Assembly (NCBI GenBank): GCA_003024785.1 | Contig: PUQB01000035.1 | Location: 372,001-436,000 of the forward strand | DNA from: Selaginella tamariscina | Taxonomy: Eukaryota > Streptophyta > Lycopodiopsida > Selaginellales > Selaginellaceae | Direction: 5' to 3' | DNA: 64,000 nucleotides | Shown: piece by piece, positions 13,305 through 26,587 of the stretch | How the letters are laid out: every line of letters begins with the position of its first letter | Position numbering within the stretch: position 1 is the first letter of the stretch | The notes under the pieces: generated by a model | Seen by the model: only the letters and a program-made list of their open reading frames with translations | The model's database searches: none | Told to the model about the DNA's origin: nothing | Translations under genes and position numbers: made by a program

Positions 13305-13985
13305 TTATACACTAATAAGTGATAAGTATAGTAGCAGACCCTTATGTAAAGGAGTATGAGAATCACTATGGGAGATATAAATGTGAAACTATAATATTGT
13401 AATGTGTGAAGATGTAGAACCATTAAAAAATTAAAGAAATGTGTAGTTATTGAGTTAAACATTTGAGATGGACTCAAATTACTTATTGTGCGCTTGACAT
13501 TAAGTGTCTTAAAAAGTTAAGGAATAAAGTAAGGTTTTATTTCTTATTAACCTAGGGGCCGACAATCAACATTAACTATAAACTTCCAATATAAATTTTA
13601 GTTAAGTAAAGAAATTAACCATTATATTATTTATGTTGGGTGACAAACTTTGTAGATGTGCAATAGTTTCCAAGTGACTTCATGTCATAGGTGGTGCCTT
13701 CGGCAGTTGAGTTTATGACTCGGTGAATAATGGTTCTAAAATACTTGGTTTCGCATAATGCAAGGTGGATAATGACAATTAGGTGCTTGGAATTACACGT
13801 CAACGAGAACATTGACATTTTCAAAAAAGAGATAGTGTGTTATAGTTTTTATTATGACTCTTCTTTACTTTAAACATTGATTGTTGTTACATACTAAACT
13901 ATATTGATAAGCTTTAAATGTAATAGAAACAAACTTGCTTAATACACTTAGGTATTTGATGATGGTTCGGCTAGGTGTCATTAAG
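13305..13985. repeat. Repeat B, copy 1
   Basis: From ataagtatagtagcagaccc at about 13,319 to the start of repeat A. It recurs directly at 16,303-17,065 with small differences (for example a 60-base segment near 16,770-16,850 is present only in copy 2). B and the following A form a 2.2-kb unit repeated directly in the centre of the window's first half. Confidence 0.8.
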
Positions 13986-15505
13986 TACTTTAGGAGAAGC
14001 TCTAACAAAAATTTTCCTAATTTTTTGTGTCCTGGTTAGACATGCTAGACATGGGTTTAGGGTTGACCTAACCCCATGCCCTAAAGGGTTTCGCAATTGA
14101 TATGTTGCTCACCAAGTATATTCTTATTGGGATGAGATTTTGTGTTAGCCCACTTTATAAAACAAGAAAAAAGGGGCTCTGTAAAAAGTATATGTAGTGA
14201 GAGTTCTTAGGTTAATTGAACTCGTTATTCTTCTACTAGTTAACGTTGGCAAATCCGTGCTTGGGAGGTTTCGTCAAACTACACATTCCAAAGGTTAAAG
14301 GTTAAAACATATCTCCAACCTTCTCCTTCACGTCAAACTAGGAGTAACACTCACATCTAAGTAGGACATATCCGTGTCCTAGTTCAATTGTGTGTGTGTG
14401 ATCTTAACTAACATATTTTCTTTATCAAGTTCTTGAGGGTTTACAAAGGGGTTCTAAAGTTGATATTTGAAAGTTACATTTGTGACACCTGGTGTAGCTC
14501 TTGAATTTAAGGGGATATGGCATAATAACCCACATTTTGGTACATGAAGATGTAACACTAAGCTAAATGATAAATGGCACAACGTCCGAGGCACGCCCTT
14601 TGAGATTGGCTCATGGACTCAACATCGAGGGGTTGGATACTTTAACAAGCAGGCACACTTGTGCTCGATGCTAAGCCTTAGGCATTTACTCAAGGGAGGC
14701 TAGGTCTCCTAATTGGGTGTGTTATTGACACACTCGACTTTGGGGGAGGGGGGTCCTTGGGATCCAAGAGTTGAACTAAGTTAGTTAGCAAGAGCCCATT
14801 TGTAAGGCACTCACAAAGTCGAATACTTAGGATTATTCAAACCTAGCCTTAGAGAGTTTACTTAGCAGAATACTCATGTTTGCTTATGGTGCACAATCAT
14901 GTCCTTATTAAGTATGAATCCTAAGTCTAAGGTATGACTTGGCTACCTAATTCTTAGGGTTAGTCATGGTCCAAGGTATCCCTTATTGCTTAATTAAAAA
15001 GGGTTATACTCATAAACATTAGGGCATAAGCCTATATAGGTCTCATGGATGGGGTTAAGGCATGAGTTTGTATAGGTCTCATGAAGTAAGATCTTAAAGT
15101 TTACTCAAGTTATCCTTTAAGAATCAAAAGGTAATCATTTTAGGAGGACTTAAGGACCTTAAATTTTTTACTTATTTAAATATTTGAATTAAACTTTTAA
15201 ATGTTGTTTTATAAGACTCACATAGGATATTAATATTGAATGGCCACTTGGCAACTATATGTTGTCACATGTTAGTCCTTTGAATTTAAACTTTAACAAT
15301 AAAGACAATTATAATAAGTTAAAGGATGAAGACAAAATCAATTCCAAAGCAAAAATATATTATGAATACTCAATTTAAAGTTCATATTTCACCTAATTTA
15401 ACTTTCCCATTTCTTAATTGACTAATTTGTTGAATGTACCTCTCCATCTTTTATGTCATGATATTTAAATTTATTCTTAAATTTAAAACTAAATACTTTA
15501 CTTCA
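13986..15505. repeat. Repeat A, copy 2 (reverse)
   Basis: Reverse-complement copy of 9,180-10,815, linked to B copy 1. It starts near the aattttttgtgtcctggtta and acatgggtttagggttgacc motifs, passes the G-run near 14,745, and ends at aaatactttacttcac, where the minisatellite at 15,506 begins. In copy 3 the same position continues into the outer arm, so the minisatellite side marks the breakpoint. Confidence 0.8.
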
Positions 15506-15905
15506 CAGTTGGTGACCTCCAACGTCATTGGTGACGAAGTGTGACGCCAAAGGAGCCACACTTGGTCACCTCGGGATTTGGTGACCAAGTGTGATCGTTC
15601 CCGTTCCTCAAAACTAAATACTTTACTTCATAGTTGGTGACCTCCGGCGTCATTGGTGACGAAGTGTGACGCCGAAGGAGCCACACTTGGTCACCTCGGG
15701 ATTTGGTGACCACCGGCGTCATTGGTGACGAAGTGTGACGCCGAAGAGCCACACTTGGTCACCTCGGGATTTGGTGACCAAGTGTGATCGTTCCCGTTCC
15801 TCTTCTCCAGGATTCACAGTTGGTGACCAAGTGTGACACCGGAGGAGCCACACTTGGTCACCTCTGGCGTCATTGGCCAACCACGATAGTGTAAGGCGTC
15901 ATTGA
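15506..15905. repeat. GGTGACC minisatellite with inverted subunits
   Basis: About 400 bp of tandem, internally inverted units built from ttggtgaccaagtgtga, gtgacgccgaaggagccaca and cttggtcacctcgggatttg. The unit core TTGGTGACCAAG is itself a palindrome. Several units are separated by a copy of the repeat-A end (ctcaaaactaaatactttac at about 15,606). ORFs across it are artefacts of the repeat. Confidence 0.8.
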
Positions 15906-16302
15906 CCAACCAGGATAGTGTAAGGATCATGGATTACTTTTTGCCTTTCATAAGACTTGAACCCGAAACCTTTTCGCTAAGGCATATATATATGTTAGCC
16001 AACTTATCCGTCTGATCCTGAATGCTGAATTACACCATCAACACCAAGGTGTATATTCATACGCATGTTCTAGACCAGTTGTGGACTACACATTCCAGAC
16101 TAGTTGTGGACCACACAATTTTAAGGACCTCAGATATATAAACAGAGTTCCAGTTCCAAGTTTCTCAGAATCATTCAGCATCAGTCTTCAGCCTTGTGTT
16201 TCATTTTGTATTCATTTCTCTCTTAAATACAATCTCCTCCTTTTAGCTCAAAGGTTCCGCCCTTGTTCTAAAGGTTTTGCCCTTTGCACAAGGTCGTGAC
16301 AA
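15906..16302 (-). repeat. SINE-like head next to an LTR- or promoter-like fragment
   Basis: On the minus strand about 15,940-16,030 reads ataagttggctaac, about 30 bases, then ggtttcgggttcaagtc. These resemble the A and B boxes of a tRNA-derived pol III promoter (B-box consensus GGTTCRANYCY), so a tRNA-related SINE head is possible. The adjoining 16,060-16,300 (plus strand) has a TATA-like atatataaacagag and a following CT-rich stretch, like the promoter part of an LTR. It is flanked on the right by B copy 2. No coding part is attached; an old fragment at best. Confidence 0.35.
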
Positions 16303-17065
16303 TAAGTATAGTAGCAGACCCTTATGTAAAGGAGTATGAGAATCACTGTGGGAGATAGAAATGTGAAACTATAATACTATAATGTGTGAAGATGTGGAAC
16401 CTAAAAAAATTAAAGAAACGTGTAGTTATTGAGTTAAGCATTTGAGATGGACTCAAATTACTTATTGTGCGCTTAATGATAGGGTCATTAAGTGTGTTTA
16501 AAAAGTTAAGGAATAAAGTAAAGTTTTATTTCTTATTAACCTAGGGGCCGGCAATCAACATTAACTATAAACTTCCAATATAAATTTTAATTAAGTAAAG
16601 AAATTAACCATTATATTGTCTATGTTGGGTGACAACCTTTGTAGATGTGCAATAGTTTCCAAGTGACTTCATGTCATAGGTGGTGCCTTCGGCAATTGAG
16701 TTTATGACTCGATGAATAATGGTTCTAAAATACTTGGTTTCGCATAATGCAAGGGGGATAATGACAATTATGTGAACTTTTTCTTACTCTGTATCGAGTG
16801 ATATGTTAATTTTGATTAATTTTGATTAATATTATTTAGTCTTTGAAATAAACGTCAACGAGAACATTGACATTTTCAAAAAGAAATAGTGTGTTATAAT
16901 TTTTAATATGACTCTTCTTTACTTTTAAATATTGATTGTTGTTACATACTAAACTATATTGACAAGCTTTAAATGTAGTAGAAATAGGCTTGCTTAATAC
17001 ACTTGGGTATTTAATGATGGTTCGGCTGGGTGTCATTAAGTACTCTAGGAGAAGCTTTAACAAAA
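16303..17065. repeat. Repeat B, copy 2
   Basis: Direct repeat of 13,305-13,985, opening with the same ataagtatagtagcagaccc and leading into repeat A copy 3. The 84-codon minus frame at 16,836-17,090 lies in the repeat and is not conserved in copy 1. Confidence 0.8.
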
Positions 17066-18715
17066 TTTTCCCTAATTTTTTGTGTCTCAATTAGGTACTT
17101 GGTTGGTTTCGGTGAGTTCAACATGTTGGACATGGGTCTAAGGTTGACCTAACCCTAGAGTTGTTCTAACCCCATGCCCTAAAGGGTTTCGCAATTGATA
17201 GGTTGCTCACCAAGTATATTCTTATTGGGATGAGATTTTATGCTAGCCCACTTTACAAAACAAGAAAAAGGGGGGCTCTATAAAAAGTATATGTAGTGAT
17301 AGTTCTTAGGTTCATAATTGAACTCGTTATTCTTTTACTAGTGCAAGCTTTAACTTATGTAGTTAAGGCACTACCCTTAACGTTGGCAATACCGTGCTTA
17401 GGAGGTTTCGTCAAACTGCACATTCCAAAGGTTAAAGGTTAAAACATATCTCCAACCTTCTCCTCCACGTGAAACTAGGAGTAACACTCACATTTAAATA
17501 GGACATATCTGTGTCCTAGTTCAATTGTGTGTGTGTGATCTTAACTAACATGTTTTCTTTATCAAGTTCTTGAGGGTTTATAAAGGGGTTCCAGAGTTGA
17601 CATTTGAAAGTTACATTCATGGCACCTGATGTAGTTCTTGAATTTAAGGGGCTATGACATAATAACTCACATTTTGGTATATGAAAATGTAACACTAGGC
17701 TAAATGACAAATGGCACAACGTCCGAGGCATGCCCTTTGGGATTGGCTCATGGACTCAACATCGAGGGGTTGGATACTTTAACAAGCAGGCACACTTATG
17801 CTCGATGCTAAGCCTTGGGCATTACTCAAGGGAGGTTAGGTCTCTTAATTGGGTGTATTATTGGCACACTCGGCTTTGGGGGAGGGGGTCTTCTCCTTGG
17901 GATCCAAGAGTTAAACTAAGTTAGTTAGCAAGAGTCCATTTGTAAGGCACTCCCAAAATCGAATATTTAGGATTATCCAAACCTAGCCTTAGAGAGTTTA
18001 TTTAGTAGAATACTCATGTTCGCTTATGGTGCACAATCATGTCCTTATTAAGTACGAATCCTAGGTCTAGGGTATGACTTGGCTACCCAATTAAGGGTTA
18101 GTCATGGTCCAAGGTATCCCTTATTGCTTAAAAAGGGTTATATTCATAAACAAGGATGATTTCTCAAGGGATAAGTGATAATGCTTTATCTTTATCACAT
18201 AAGTATGTTTGGGACACATCTCCTTAGTTATGTTAGGGCATAAGCCTATATAAGTCTCATGGATGAGGTTAATGCATGAGCTTGTATAGGTCTCATGAGG
18301 TAAGATCTTAAAGTTTACTCAAGTTATCTTCTAAGAATCAAAGGGTAATCATTTTAGGACTTAAAAAATAGGACCTTAAATTTTTATTTATTTTGAATAA
18401 TTGAATTAGACTTTTAAATGTTTTTATAATATATGGTATTAATATTGAATGGCCACTTGACAGCCACATTTTGTCATATGTTAGTCTTTGGATTTAAATT
18501 CTAACAATAAAGACAATTATAATAAGTTGAAGAATGAAGACAAAACCAATTCAAAGCAAAAATATATTATGAATACTCAATTTAAAGTTCACACTTCACC
18601 TAACTTAATTTTTCCATTTTCTTAATTGCCTAATTTGTTGAATGTACCTCTCCATCTTTTATGTCATGAAATTTAAATTTATTCTTAAAATTTAAAATTA
18701 AATACTTTACATAGT
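17066..18715. repeat. Repeat A, copy 3 (reverse), joined to the right arm
   Basis: Third copy of repeat A, in the same orientation as copy 2. It continues without a break into right-arm DNA (cattaggcgattgttaatga at about 18,722), the mirror image of copy 1 and its left-arm flank. This copy therefore belongs to the ancestral inverted duplication and copy 2 is the added one. Confidence 0.8.
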
Positions 18716-18954
18716 AAATGTCATTAGGCGATTGTTAATGATGTCCACATCAATCAATGTTTTACCCATGGTACGGACATGAACAACAGTGAGAAAATAC
18801 TCATAACTTATTAAGTATTTCTAATTGTCAACAAGGTTAATAATGGTAACTAACAACATAGACTTTCCCGCTAATAATTTTTTAACAAACTTTACAGATG
18901 AAAAAACCTATATATCTTCTCTAGTGTTTTGCACTCTGCACAACGCTCGTAAGG

Positions 18955-19255
18955 TCTAGAATGGTGACTTTTAATAAGGGGGGCACACCTTGTGAGTAGC
19001 ACCTTCCTTACTCTTATACGAACCGTCTTTGTGTTGTTTTGTGGTGAGGACATTCTTTATTAAATTGTAACTCTTCACCATCAAAATATGGTCTTTGTAT
19101 ATGACTCCAATCAAGTAAGTTTCTATAAAGTGTAAACATTTGATGCTCGTATGTCTCAAAAAGACTGTAAGATTACTAATTTCTCCATCTTTTGTTTCGT
19201 AATTCAATGCCTCAGATCCAAGAACAGTCAAATTCATATATTATAACAGTCCACG
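18955..19255 (-). other. Conserved block with a short ORF, right arm
   Basis: Inverted partner of 8,750-9,065. The minus frame 18,971-19,237 encodes 88 residues (starts MNLTVLGSEALNYETKDGE; contains FIETYLIGVIYKDHILMV). The left copy has a frame change after LNYK. No family recognised; the DNA is conserved rather than one reading frame, which argues against a functional protein. Confidence 0.25.
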
Positions 19256-19741
19256 GTAAGACGGATGGCGTTTTGTTAATAAATTGTTCTTATTGAAAAT
19301 TAAAAATTTCATTATAAAATATGTTTATTGTTTGTTCTGCATAAATATATTAATTATTTTGCATTTTTATTATTTGTTTTTAAAATAAGCTCAAACTTAC
19401 AAATTTATCTTTAATTTTTTCAACCCTAAAATAATAAACCATTGTAACAAAATGATGCTAAACCAGCTAGGGCACCGGAGCACAGTTGTTCATCGCTTCT
19501 GACGAGCAAGAGCTGCTCTCGCTGTTCTTCAGGGGCTGATTTCAGGCAGGAGTTCAAGAAAGCAAAAGGGCGTAGAGAAATGGAAAGAGATGAGCCCTAA
19601 GGTTTGAAACATTTCTGCTGTGTAGGATTACAACATGCAGTCAGCTGAATAAGAGAAGGAGGTGGAAGTATATATTGATACATGGTTAGGAAGAAAACAA
19701 TAATGATTTATCAATGGTATCTGAACCCGGATTTTGAGACT

Positions 19742-21299
19742 ACGGGGGAAAGATACATTGGAAGAGAATTCATGTTATGTTCTGCCGTATTAGATATATA
19801 GATATACTTTTTTTCACACAATTATTTCATGTATGTTGGGTATGCCTATCAATGATCATCATTAATTAGGATATAAATAAATCTTATTTATAATTAGGTA
19901 AAACATTTCTTCTTCTCCTTGTAGTGATTACAGTTTGTTCTCATGTCTCCTGATCTACATCACAAAGACGATATATCAGACATACGTTTTAATGACTTTG
20001 AACTTATCTAATATCAAGAAATTATGGCGTTCTAGTTTTCAACACTACAGAGAGTTGTAGCTTCATTCTTTCACTATATACAAAGAATCTCATTTAATCA
20101 CTAGAAAAATGTTATTATAGTCATTAAAATGCATTCTTAAAACTAAAATCTTCAAACCTGCTTCATTCAATTCTTATTTCCCATTAACTAATGAAGTTCA
20201 GAAATATTCAGCTCAAAGGAAATGGACAATCCAGCCCCTTCATGGTAATTAATTAAAGCTTAATTAATTAACAAATATTAAAAACTTTAATTTAAAGAAA
20301 AGAAATTTATCTATTCCAACTCATGTATACAAATGAAATACATTAATCATCGAGATCCTTTTAATTTATATTTTCTAAATACATACAAAATCATTAAAAA
20401 ATTAACTTAATTAACTATGACTAAGGGAGGACTGAATTGTGAAAACTAGTCAAAAAGATTCTACCGTATCTTGAACGCAAACCTATATCGTTTGACTGAC
20501 TTGGGCGCGTGGAGGAAGTGTCAACATTACTGTTCCTAGCTGTATTAGATATATAGATATACTTTTTTTCACACAATTATTTCATGTATGTTGGGTATGC
20601 CTATCAATGATCATCATTAATTAGGATATAAATAAGATTATTGGAAATTTGAAATCTTATTTATAATTAGGTAAAACATTTCTTCTTCTCCTTGTAGTGA
20701 TTACAGTTTGTTCTCATGTCTCCTGATCTACATCACAAAGACGATATATCAGACATACGTTTTAATGACTTGAACTTATCTAATATCAAGAAATGATGGT
20801 GTTCTAGTTTTCAACACTACAGAGAGTTGTAGCTTCATTCTTTCACTATATACAAAAATCTCATTTAATCACTAGAAAATGTTATTATAGTCATTAAAAT
20901 CCATTCTTAAAACTAAAATCTTCAAACCTGCTTCATTCAATTCTTATTTCCCATTAACTAATGAAGTTCAGAAATATTCAGCTCAAAGGAAATGGACAAT
21001 CCAGTCCCTTAATGGTAATTAATTAAAGCTTAATTAATTAACAAATAATAAAAACTTTAATTTAAAGAAAAGAAATTTATCTATTCCAACTCATGTATAC
21101 AAATGAAATAACATTAATCATCAAGATCCTTTTTAATTATATTTTCTAAATACATATAATTATTAAAATAATTAACTTAATTAATTATGATTAAGTGTGA
21201 AACTAGTCAAAAAAATTCTACCGTATCTTGAACGCAAACCTATATCGTTTGACTGATTTGGGCATGTGCAGGAAGTGTCAACATTACTGTTCCTATACG
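19742..21299. repeat. 1.56-kb right-arm insertion made of two tandem copies of about 750 bp
   Basis: The left arm runs uninterrupted from the attttgagact motif to cttattcc (8,285-8,310), while the right arm opens at 19,742 and resumes at about 21,300. Inside, the unit from tagatatatagatatacttt at 19,791 recurs at 20,546. Both units end with gaggaagtgtcaacattact-type sequence just before ttcc. Copies are over 90 percent alike by eye. No ORF, no clear terminal inverted repeats. It sits between upstream flank and neprosin exon 1. Confidence 0.75.
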
Positions 21300-21399
21300 G
21301 CTTATTCCTTAAGCAGGTTTTACTTGATATTACGTTCAGGTTCATACATTTCAAAGTGGATAACATCAATATACGTTCAAGCTGCTCCTCTTCTTCAAC

Positions 21400-23294
21400 A
21401 TGGCTTTCGGTTTATATATGTTACTGATCGTGCAAATAACTAGTATGAGTGTAAACAACGCTCACGATTGGCATCAGGACATGTTCTCAAAATCCACCAA
21501 AACCATACAGTAAGTTTTATAACAATTCATATGCAGACTATAAAGCTTTTTTTCCTTAGCTTTCAAATGGAGATGTAATACTGTGCATCAAAATTGAAGA
21601 CCAACCCTCTTTAAATGGAAACAAAGAAACATTCAGGTAATGTTTAAGTGTGTTCTTTTTCATGTGTATAGATGTATCTAACTAACTTTAGGATCTTATG
21701 AGAAGATCAATTATAATTATATTCACCAAATCTCGTGATATATTTGCATACTGCGGCAATTCTCATGGTATATGCAATCTTCTTGCAGCTTATTCCAACT
21801 GAAACAGGACCCTTAAAAGACATCTTTAATGATTCCCCTTTCAAGCAACTCTTTTGGGAGGAAGTTGGCGCTTGTGATGAAGGGCATATTCCCGTTCAAA
21901 CTGGACATGGCAAAGGGATACCTGGAAGAGTGGCAAGCTTCACAAAGAAACTTCAACCTGGGGAAACACACGAGGTAAGTAATTCCAGAACAGATATTAT
22001 AAAGAACCCATCTATAAGGGTAAATCATAACCCTTCTACAGTTATATATATTTTTTAATTTATATCACTTCACATATATACAAATATTAATGAATCTTAT
22101 AATACGGCATTTCATTATTTTACTTTTTTAAAAATTTACTTTAATTAACTTTATATTCTTATAATTATCATTAAGGCCGTACCAAAGTTCTTGCATGCAT
22201 CCGTACTACTTACCCCAAAATATGTTATCCGTAATGTAGAAGAATGCTATGTACCGGATTTATATTTGACATCCTGGTTGATATGCATCAGAATGTATAC
22301 ACACCAAAGTAAATTTTATTTTTTTAGCATGCTAGTTACTCAAGAGGAGATTTCCTAGGGTTTCAAACAACTATGAATGTACGGAATACATGTTGCGAAG
22401 AGTAGTGAGTTCAGTTTGTCCAGCTCTGGCTCATATCAGGGAGCAATCCTATAAATACCATTGAAGCTGGCTGGCAAGTGAGTTTAAAAGCCTTAATATA
22501 AACTTAACTGTAATTAACTTATTACTTACAGGTTTATCCAGACTATACAAAGGAGATGGTCCTAGATTATTTGTGTTTGGACGGTACTATACATGTTATA
22601 TGAATGTAATAGTTAAGCTAATCGTTCACCTTGTAGGCTGATGGTTACGGAAAACTGGTTGTTACAACTTAGGAGCAAGGGGTTTGTCCAAGTCAGTAAC
22701 TCGTATGTGTTGGGAGGGATCATTTCCACTTCAGATTCTGTTCAATTCTTAGTGTATCAGGTAAATTAGCTTAAGCAGTATTTAATACATGTTTAACTCA
22801 ATGTTCTTAAACAGGACCAAACAACAAACAACTGGTGGTTGACGATAGAAAACACTAACGTTGGGTACTGGCCTGCTTCATTAGTCCCTGATTTCCAGGA
22901 GGAGCAAAGGAAGTAGAATGTGGGGGTGAAATATATTACGAAGTGAGTTTATTAATATAATTTATTAAAATATAAACATGTAATTAAATAGCTATTTTGC
23001 ATTGTTTAGAAAGTTGCTGGAGCTCCACACACCGAGACCGACATGGGAAGTGGTATATTCCCATCAGCACAGGAGCTAACGACGTCGACGTGTTGCGTAT
23101 CACAGGAATATTCAAGTTGTTGATAGAAGTTTCAACTGCAAGCTGCAAGTAATTCACTGGTAGGGGTAGAAGCACCGAGTTGCTACTCTGTTGGACCGGC
23201 TTTCTATGGGATTCCAAATGGGGGACTTACTTCTTCTTTGGAGGCCCGGGAAAGAATCCAAGCTGTCCATAAAATAATGCTATTAATGAACTAA
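21400..23294 (+). pseudogene. Neprosin-domain (DUF239) gene, right arm, broken
   Basis: Inverted copy of the left neprosin gene with the same eight exons. The ATG at 21,400 gives the same signal peptide. Exon 3 reads LIPTETGPLKDIFNDSPF and FWEEVGACDEGHIPVQTG, and the end in the canonical frame is YFFFGGPGKNPSCP. It is more decayed than the left copy: an A is missing in exon 1 (AAAACC against AAAAACC), exon 3 has lost several codons (KKLQPGETHE), exon 4 has several indels, and exons 6-8 have frame slips. The slip after SCYSVG is shared with the left copy, so the parent was probably already damaged before duplication. Confidence 0.8.
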
Positions 23295-24999
23295 GTGGCC
23301 ACTTATAAAAGCTACTTATTGAATATTTATTTAAATAAAGAATTTAAATCTATAATAATAACAATAATTTTTAAATTTTAACTAAATAAATTATATAGTA
23401 ATAAATACTTAACTAATAAAAACATTATATTTATGTACACATATGCATACATATATAAAGAATATATAAACATAATTATTTAATAATGCATAGTATTTGC
23501 TTTTGAAGTAATCGAAAAGTAAAGCATTATAAACATATACATGCATACATACATATGTATGTGTTAAAAGTATAAGTACAGTAAATTAACATTTTAATTA
23601 TAAATATAATATATATTTAGATTTAGATTTACATGCATAGGCATGTATAAAAAAAATTAAAATTTTCCATAAGAATCCTTAAATGTATGTAATTTAATTA
23701 TAATTTATTAACCTTTAATTAATATCTCTTAAAAAGATCATCTATATGAATATATTTTTCTAAGTAGAGTGTATATAAGAATATTACGTACAACTCACGT
23801 GCGAGTACATGTTAAAATTCAAAATGTGCTACATTTCAAAAGAAGTCTTAGAGCCACTTGTTGAAGTTATTACTATCAGTTATAACACCAATGAAATATG
23901 GTATGAGAAATTTAATTTTTATTAAATAAATAACTAAATCTATTAAATTTCTTTATTAGTCTTTTTTATTACTTCAAATAAAGGGTTGTATGAACCTTAT
24001 TTAACCACTCTAAACTTAATTAACATTAGTACTTCTTTCTCACCATCTTTATACCATGTTATAATAAGATAATGATGAATTTTAAAAAAAAATAATATTC
24101 CTGTGTAACATTTTGTTACGGTTCTTAAGTACATTTTGCCATCCTTAACATGATAACTTATTTTTTTAATAATAAAATTATTTTCAATCATTTATTTTAA
24201 CTATACAATTTTTAAACTTGTTTGTGTCATCCTCAATAATTGTAGTTTAATTTTTTATTATAAAAAAAAATTTAATTTTTTTTTAACTTTATAATTTTAA
24301 AACTTATTTGTTAATTCTTTTATTTGTTTTTTTAATTTATTTGGCTTGACCTTTAATGGTGACCACAATTTATCAAAATTAAATTTAAAAACCAAAAACT
24401 ATATTAACATACACCTTCATTAATTAAAAATCTATTTATTTACTTATTTAGCCTGTTATTTATTTCACTTCACCCACGTTTAAAAAACAACTATAAAAAG
24501 ATAATAGCTTCATCATATGTATACACTTATTTTAACATACTTCAAAACTTTTTGTAAAACCTCATTCATTACTACATCATGAATTTGTTAAATAAATTTC
24601 TTTATATTAATGATTTAGATTTTATAATATTCTACTTTTCATCATCAATATTTATCATATAAAATTGTCATATATCGATATATTTTGAATCTATATCAAC
24701 ATATAAACGTGAACTTAATCTCACATTTTAATACAAAATTATTATAAACACTTGAAAGAAACCAAAGTTTATAAATGCCATATACACATTACATATTAAC
24801 TTTAAAATTTACTAGTATTCTATTAAAATTACTAGTATTAAATCTAGTATTCTTTTGTAATAATTTATTTAATTAAAATATAAAAAATAATAATGATAAC
24901 TACTGATTTAGATTCTTTAGTATATTATTTTCCATGAATATTATTAAGATAAAATACGTATTTACCATATTTAAAACATATTCTGTAATGAAGCGATTT
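23295..24999. other. AT-rich right arm, mirror of 4,200-6,222
   Basis: Matches the left arm in reverse (for example the cttgttgaagttattactat motif near 23,857). No gene. A minus-strand frame at 23,997-24,191 is AT-rich, with no family resemblance and no counterpart frame in the left arm. Confidence 0.65.
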
Positions 25000-25655
25000 T
25001 GTATTCAGTCACCAGAAAACCGGTCCAGCAGAGTAGCAACTCGGTGCTTCTTCTCACAAACTAGTAAAATTATATGCATCTTGCAGCTTGAAACTTCTAT
25101 TCACAACTTGAATATTCCTGTGATATGTAATAATGTATTAATTTATTTTAATATTTTGTTTAATAAGTATAGACAAATATATAAGTTAATACTGACATGT
25201 AACTTGAATTTATGTTTATATTTTAATAAAATATAAGATTTTATGTTTATAATTAAAAAATAGCTCACATTGTAATATATTCACCCCTACACGCTACTTC
25301 GCTTGCTCCTCTTAGAAAATCAGGCCCAACGCTAGTGTTTTCTATCATCAACACCAGTTGTTTGTTGTTTGGTCCTGTTTAAGAACATTAAGCTAAACAT
25401 GTATTAAATGTAAAATTAATACTAAAACCACTGAACAGAATCTAAAGTGGAAATGGTTAAATGTTTAACTGTTACATTCATATAATATGTATATTACCGT
25501 CCAATAGACAAATAATCGAGGACCATCTCCTTCATATAAGTTTGGATAAACCTGTAAGTAATAAGTTAAATTATAATTAAGCTTATATTAAGGCTTTTAA
25601 ACTCGATACTAGTTATTTGCACGATTAGTAACATATATAAACGAAAGCCAAGAAG
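25000..25655 (-). pseudogene. Second neprosin relic, right arm
   Basis: Minus-strand remains of another neprosin gene. The last exon survives near 25,010-25,125 (gagtagcaactcggtgcttc; caacttgaatattcctgtga), then part of exon 7 (about 25,265-25,380, N-N-W-W-like region ending in the tttggtcctgtttaag intron edge), part of exon 5 (25,498-25,555) and the start of exon 1 (25,607-25,650). Exons 2-4 are gone. More diverged than the main copies, so an older paralog; the left arm keeps only its tail at 3,189-3,290. Confidence 0.75.
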
Positions 25656-26537
25656 AGAGCCTTACTATAGCTTGAATTTATATTGATGTTATCCACTTTG
25701 AATGTTCAGCATGAACTTGAATATAATATCAAGTAAAATCCGTTTAGTGGAATAAGATTAAATGAGAGATAATGGCCTCATCCCGATATACTTAAGCGTT
25801 TAAGAATTAAAAAACAATATATATTAGAGACTATGTTATATATACATTTCATATGAACATGTATGTGTTTATGTAAAAGAGATTTATATTTATTACATAT
25901 TTATAAACATTATTATTTTTGTATGTTTATTTTTTATAAATAATATCTTAAAATTTTAGTTTGCGCTTCATGTTTCAGACTTAAATATGTATTGTTAGCT
26001 TGTACATTAATTTTTTAATTACATTTAAATTAAATTTGGACATATAAAACAATAATATAAATACTTTAATAAAGTACATTTATAAATTTAATAGAAGAAG
26101 ATATAAACACCGAAAAGAAAAACTAGTGTACAGTGGTAACATACTATCTTCTTTAAAGCCTTGTTGATGATTACATATTATAAAGTATACATCAAAATAT
26201 ACATACACACACGATGAGTCATAAATTTCTCTTTTTAACACCTATTTAAATCCAAAATAAAAACCAATAAACCACCACACATATATTGCAATAATTTATA
26301 ATTATTTAAAAGATTATACTAAAATTTGCTTATTTGATTTTTTCTTTCAAATCTGTTACATATATTTATTTATTTTATTTTATTTCACATAAATTTAGAT
26401 ATATTTTAACTAATTTTATTATCCTATTCCATTTCATAAATAAATAATTCTTTATTTAAAAAAATTTGCCCAAAATTTTATAAATTATATTTTACTCTCA
26501 TTCATATTTATTATATATTATATACATCTCTCTCTCC

Positions 26538-26587
<50 letters not shown>

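Noticed and set aside
15906-16302. Functional tRNA gene
   Set aside because: A- and B-box-like motifs are present on the minus strand, but no cloverleaf can be formed; at most a SINE head.
9180-18715. Complete LTR retrotransposon with repeat A as LTRs
   Set aside because: Only a weak primer-site-like motif, no gag or pol similarity seen, and the A copies adjoin different inner sequences. Left as unclassified repeat.
19700-19740. Copia-type primer-binding site (atcaatggtatctgaacccg)
   Set aside because: Resembles the initiator-tRNA site only in part, no LTR end or coding sequence adjoins, and the same sequence is ordinary neprosin upstream flank in the left arm.
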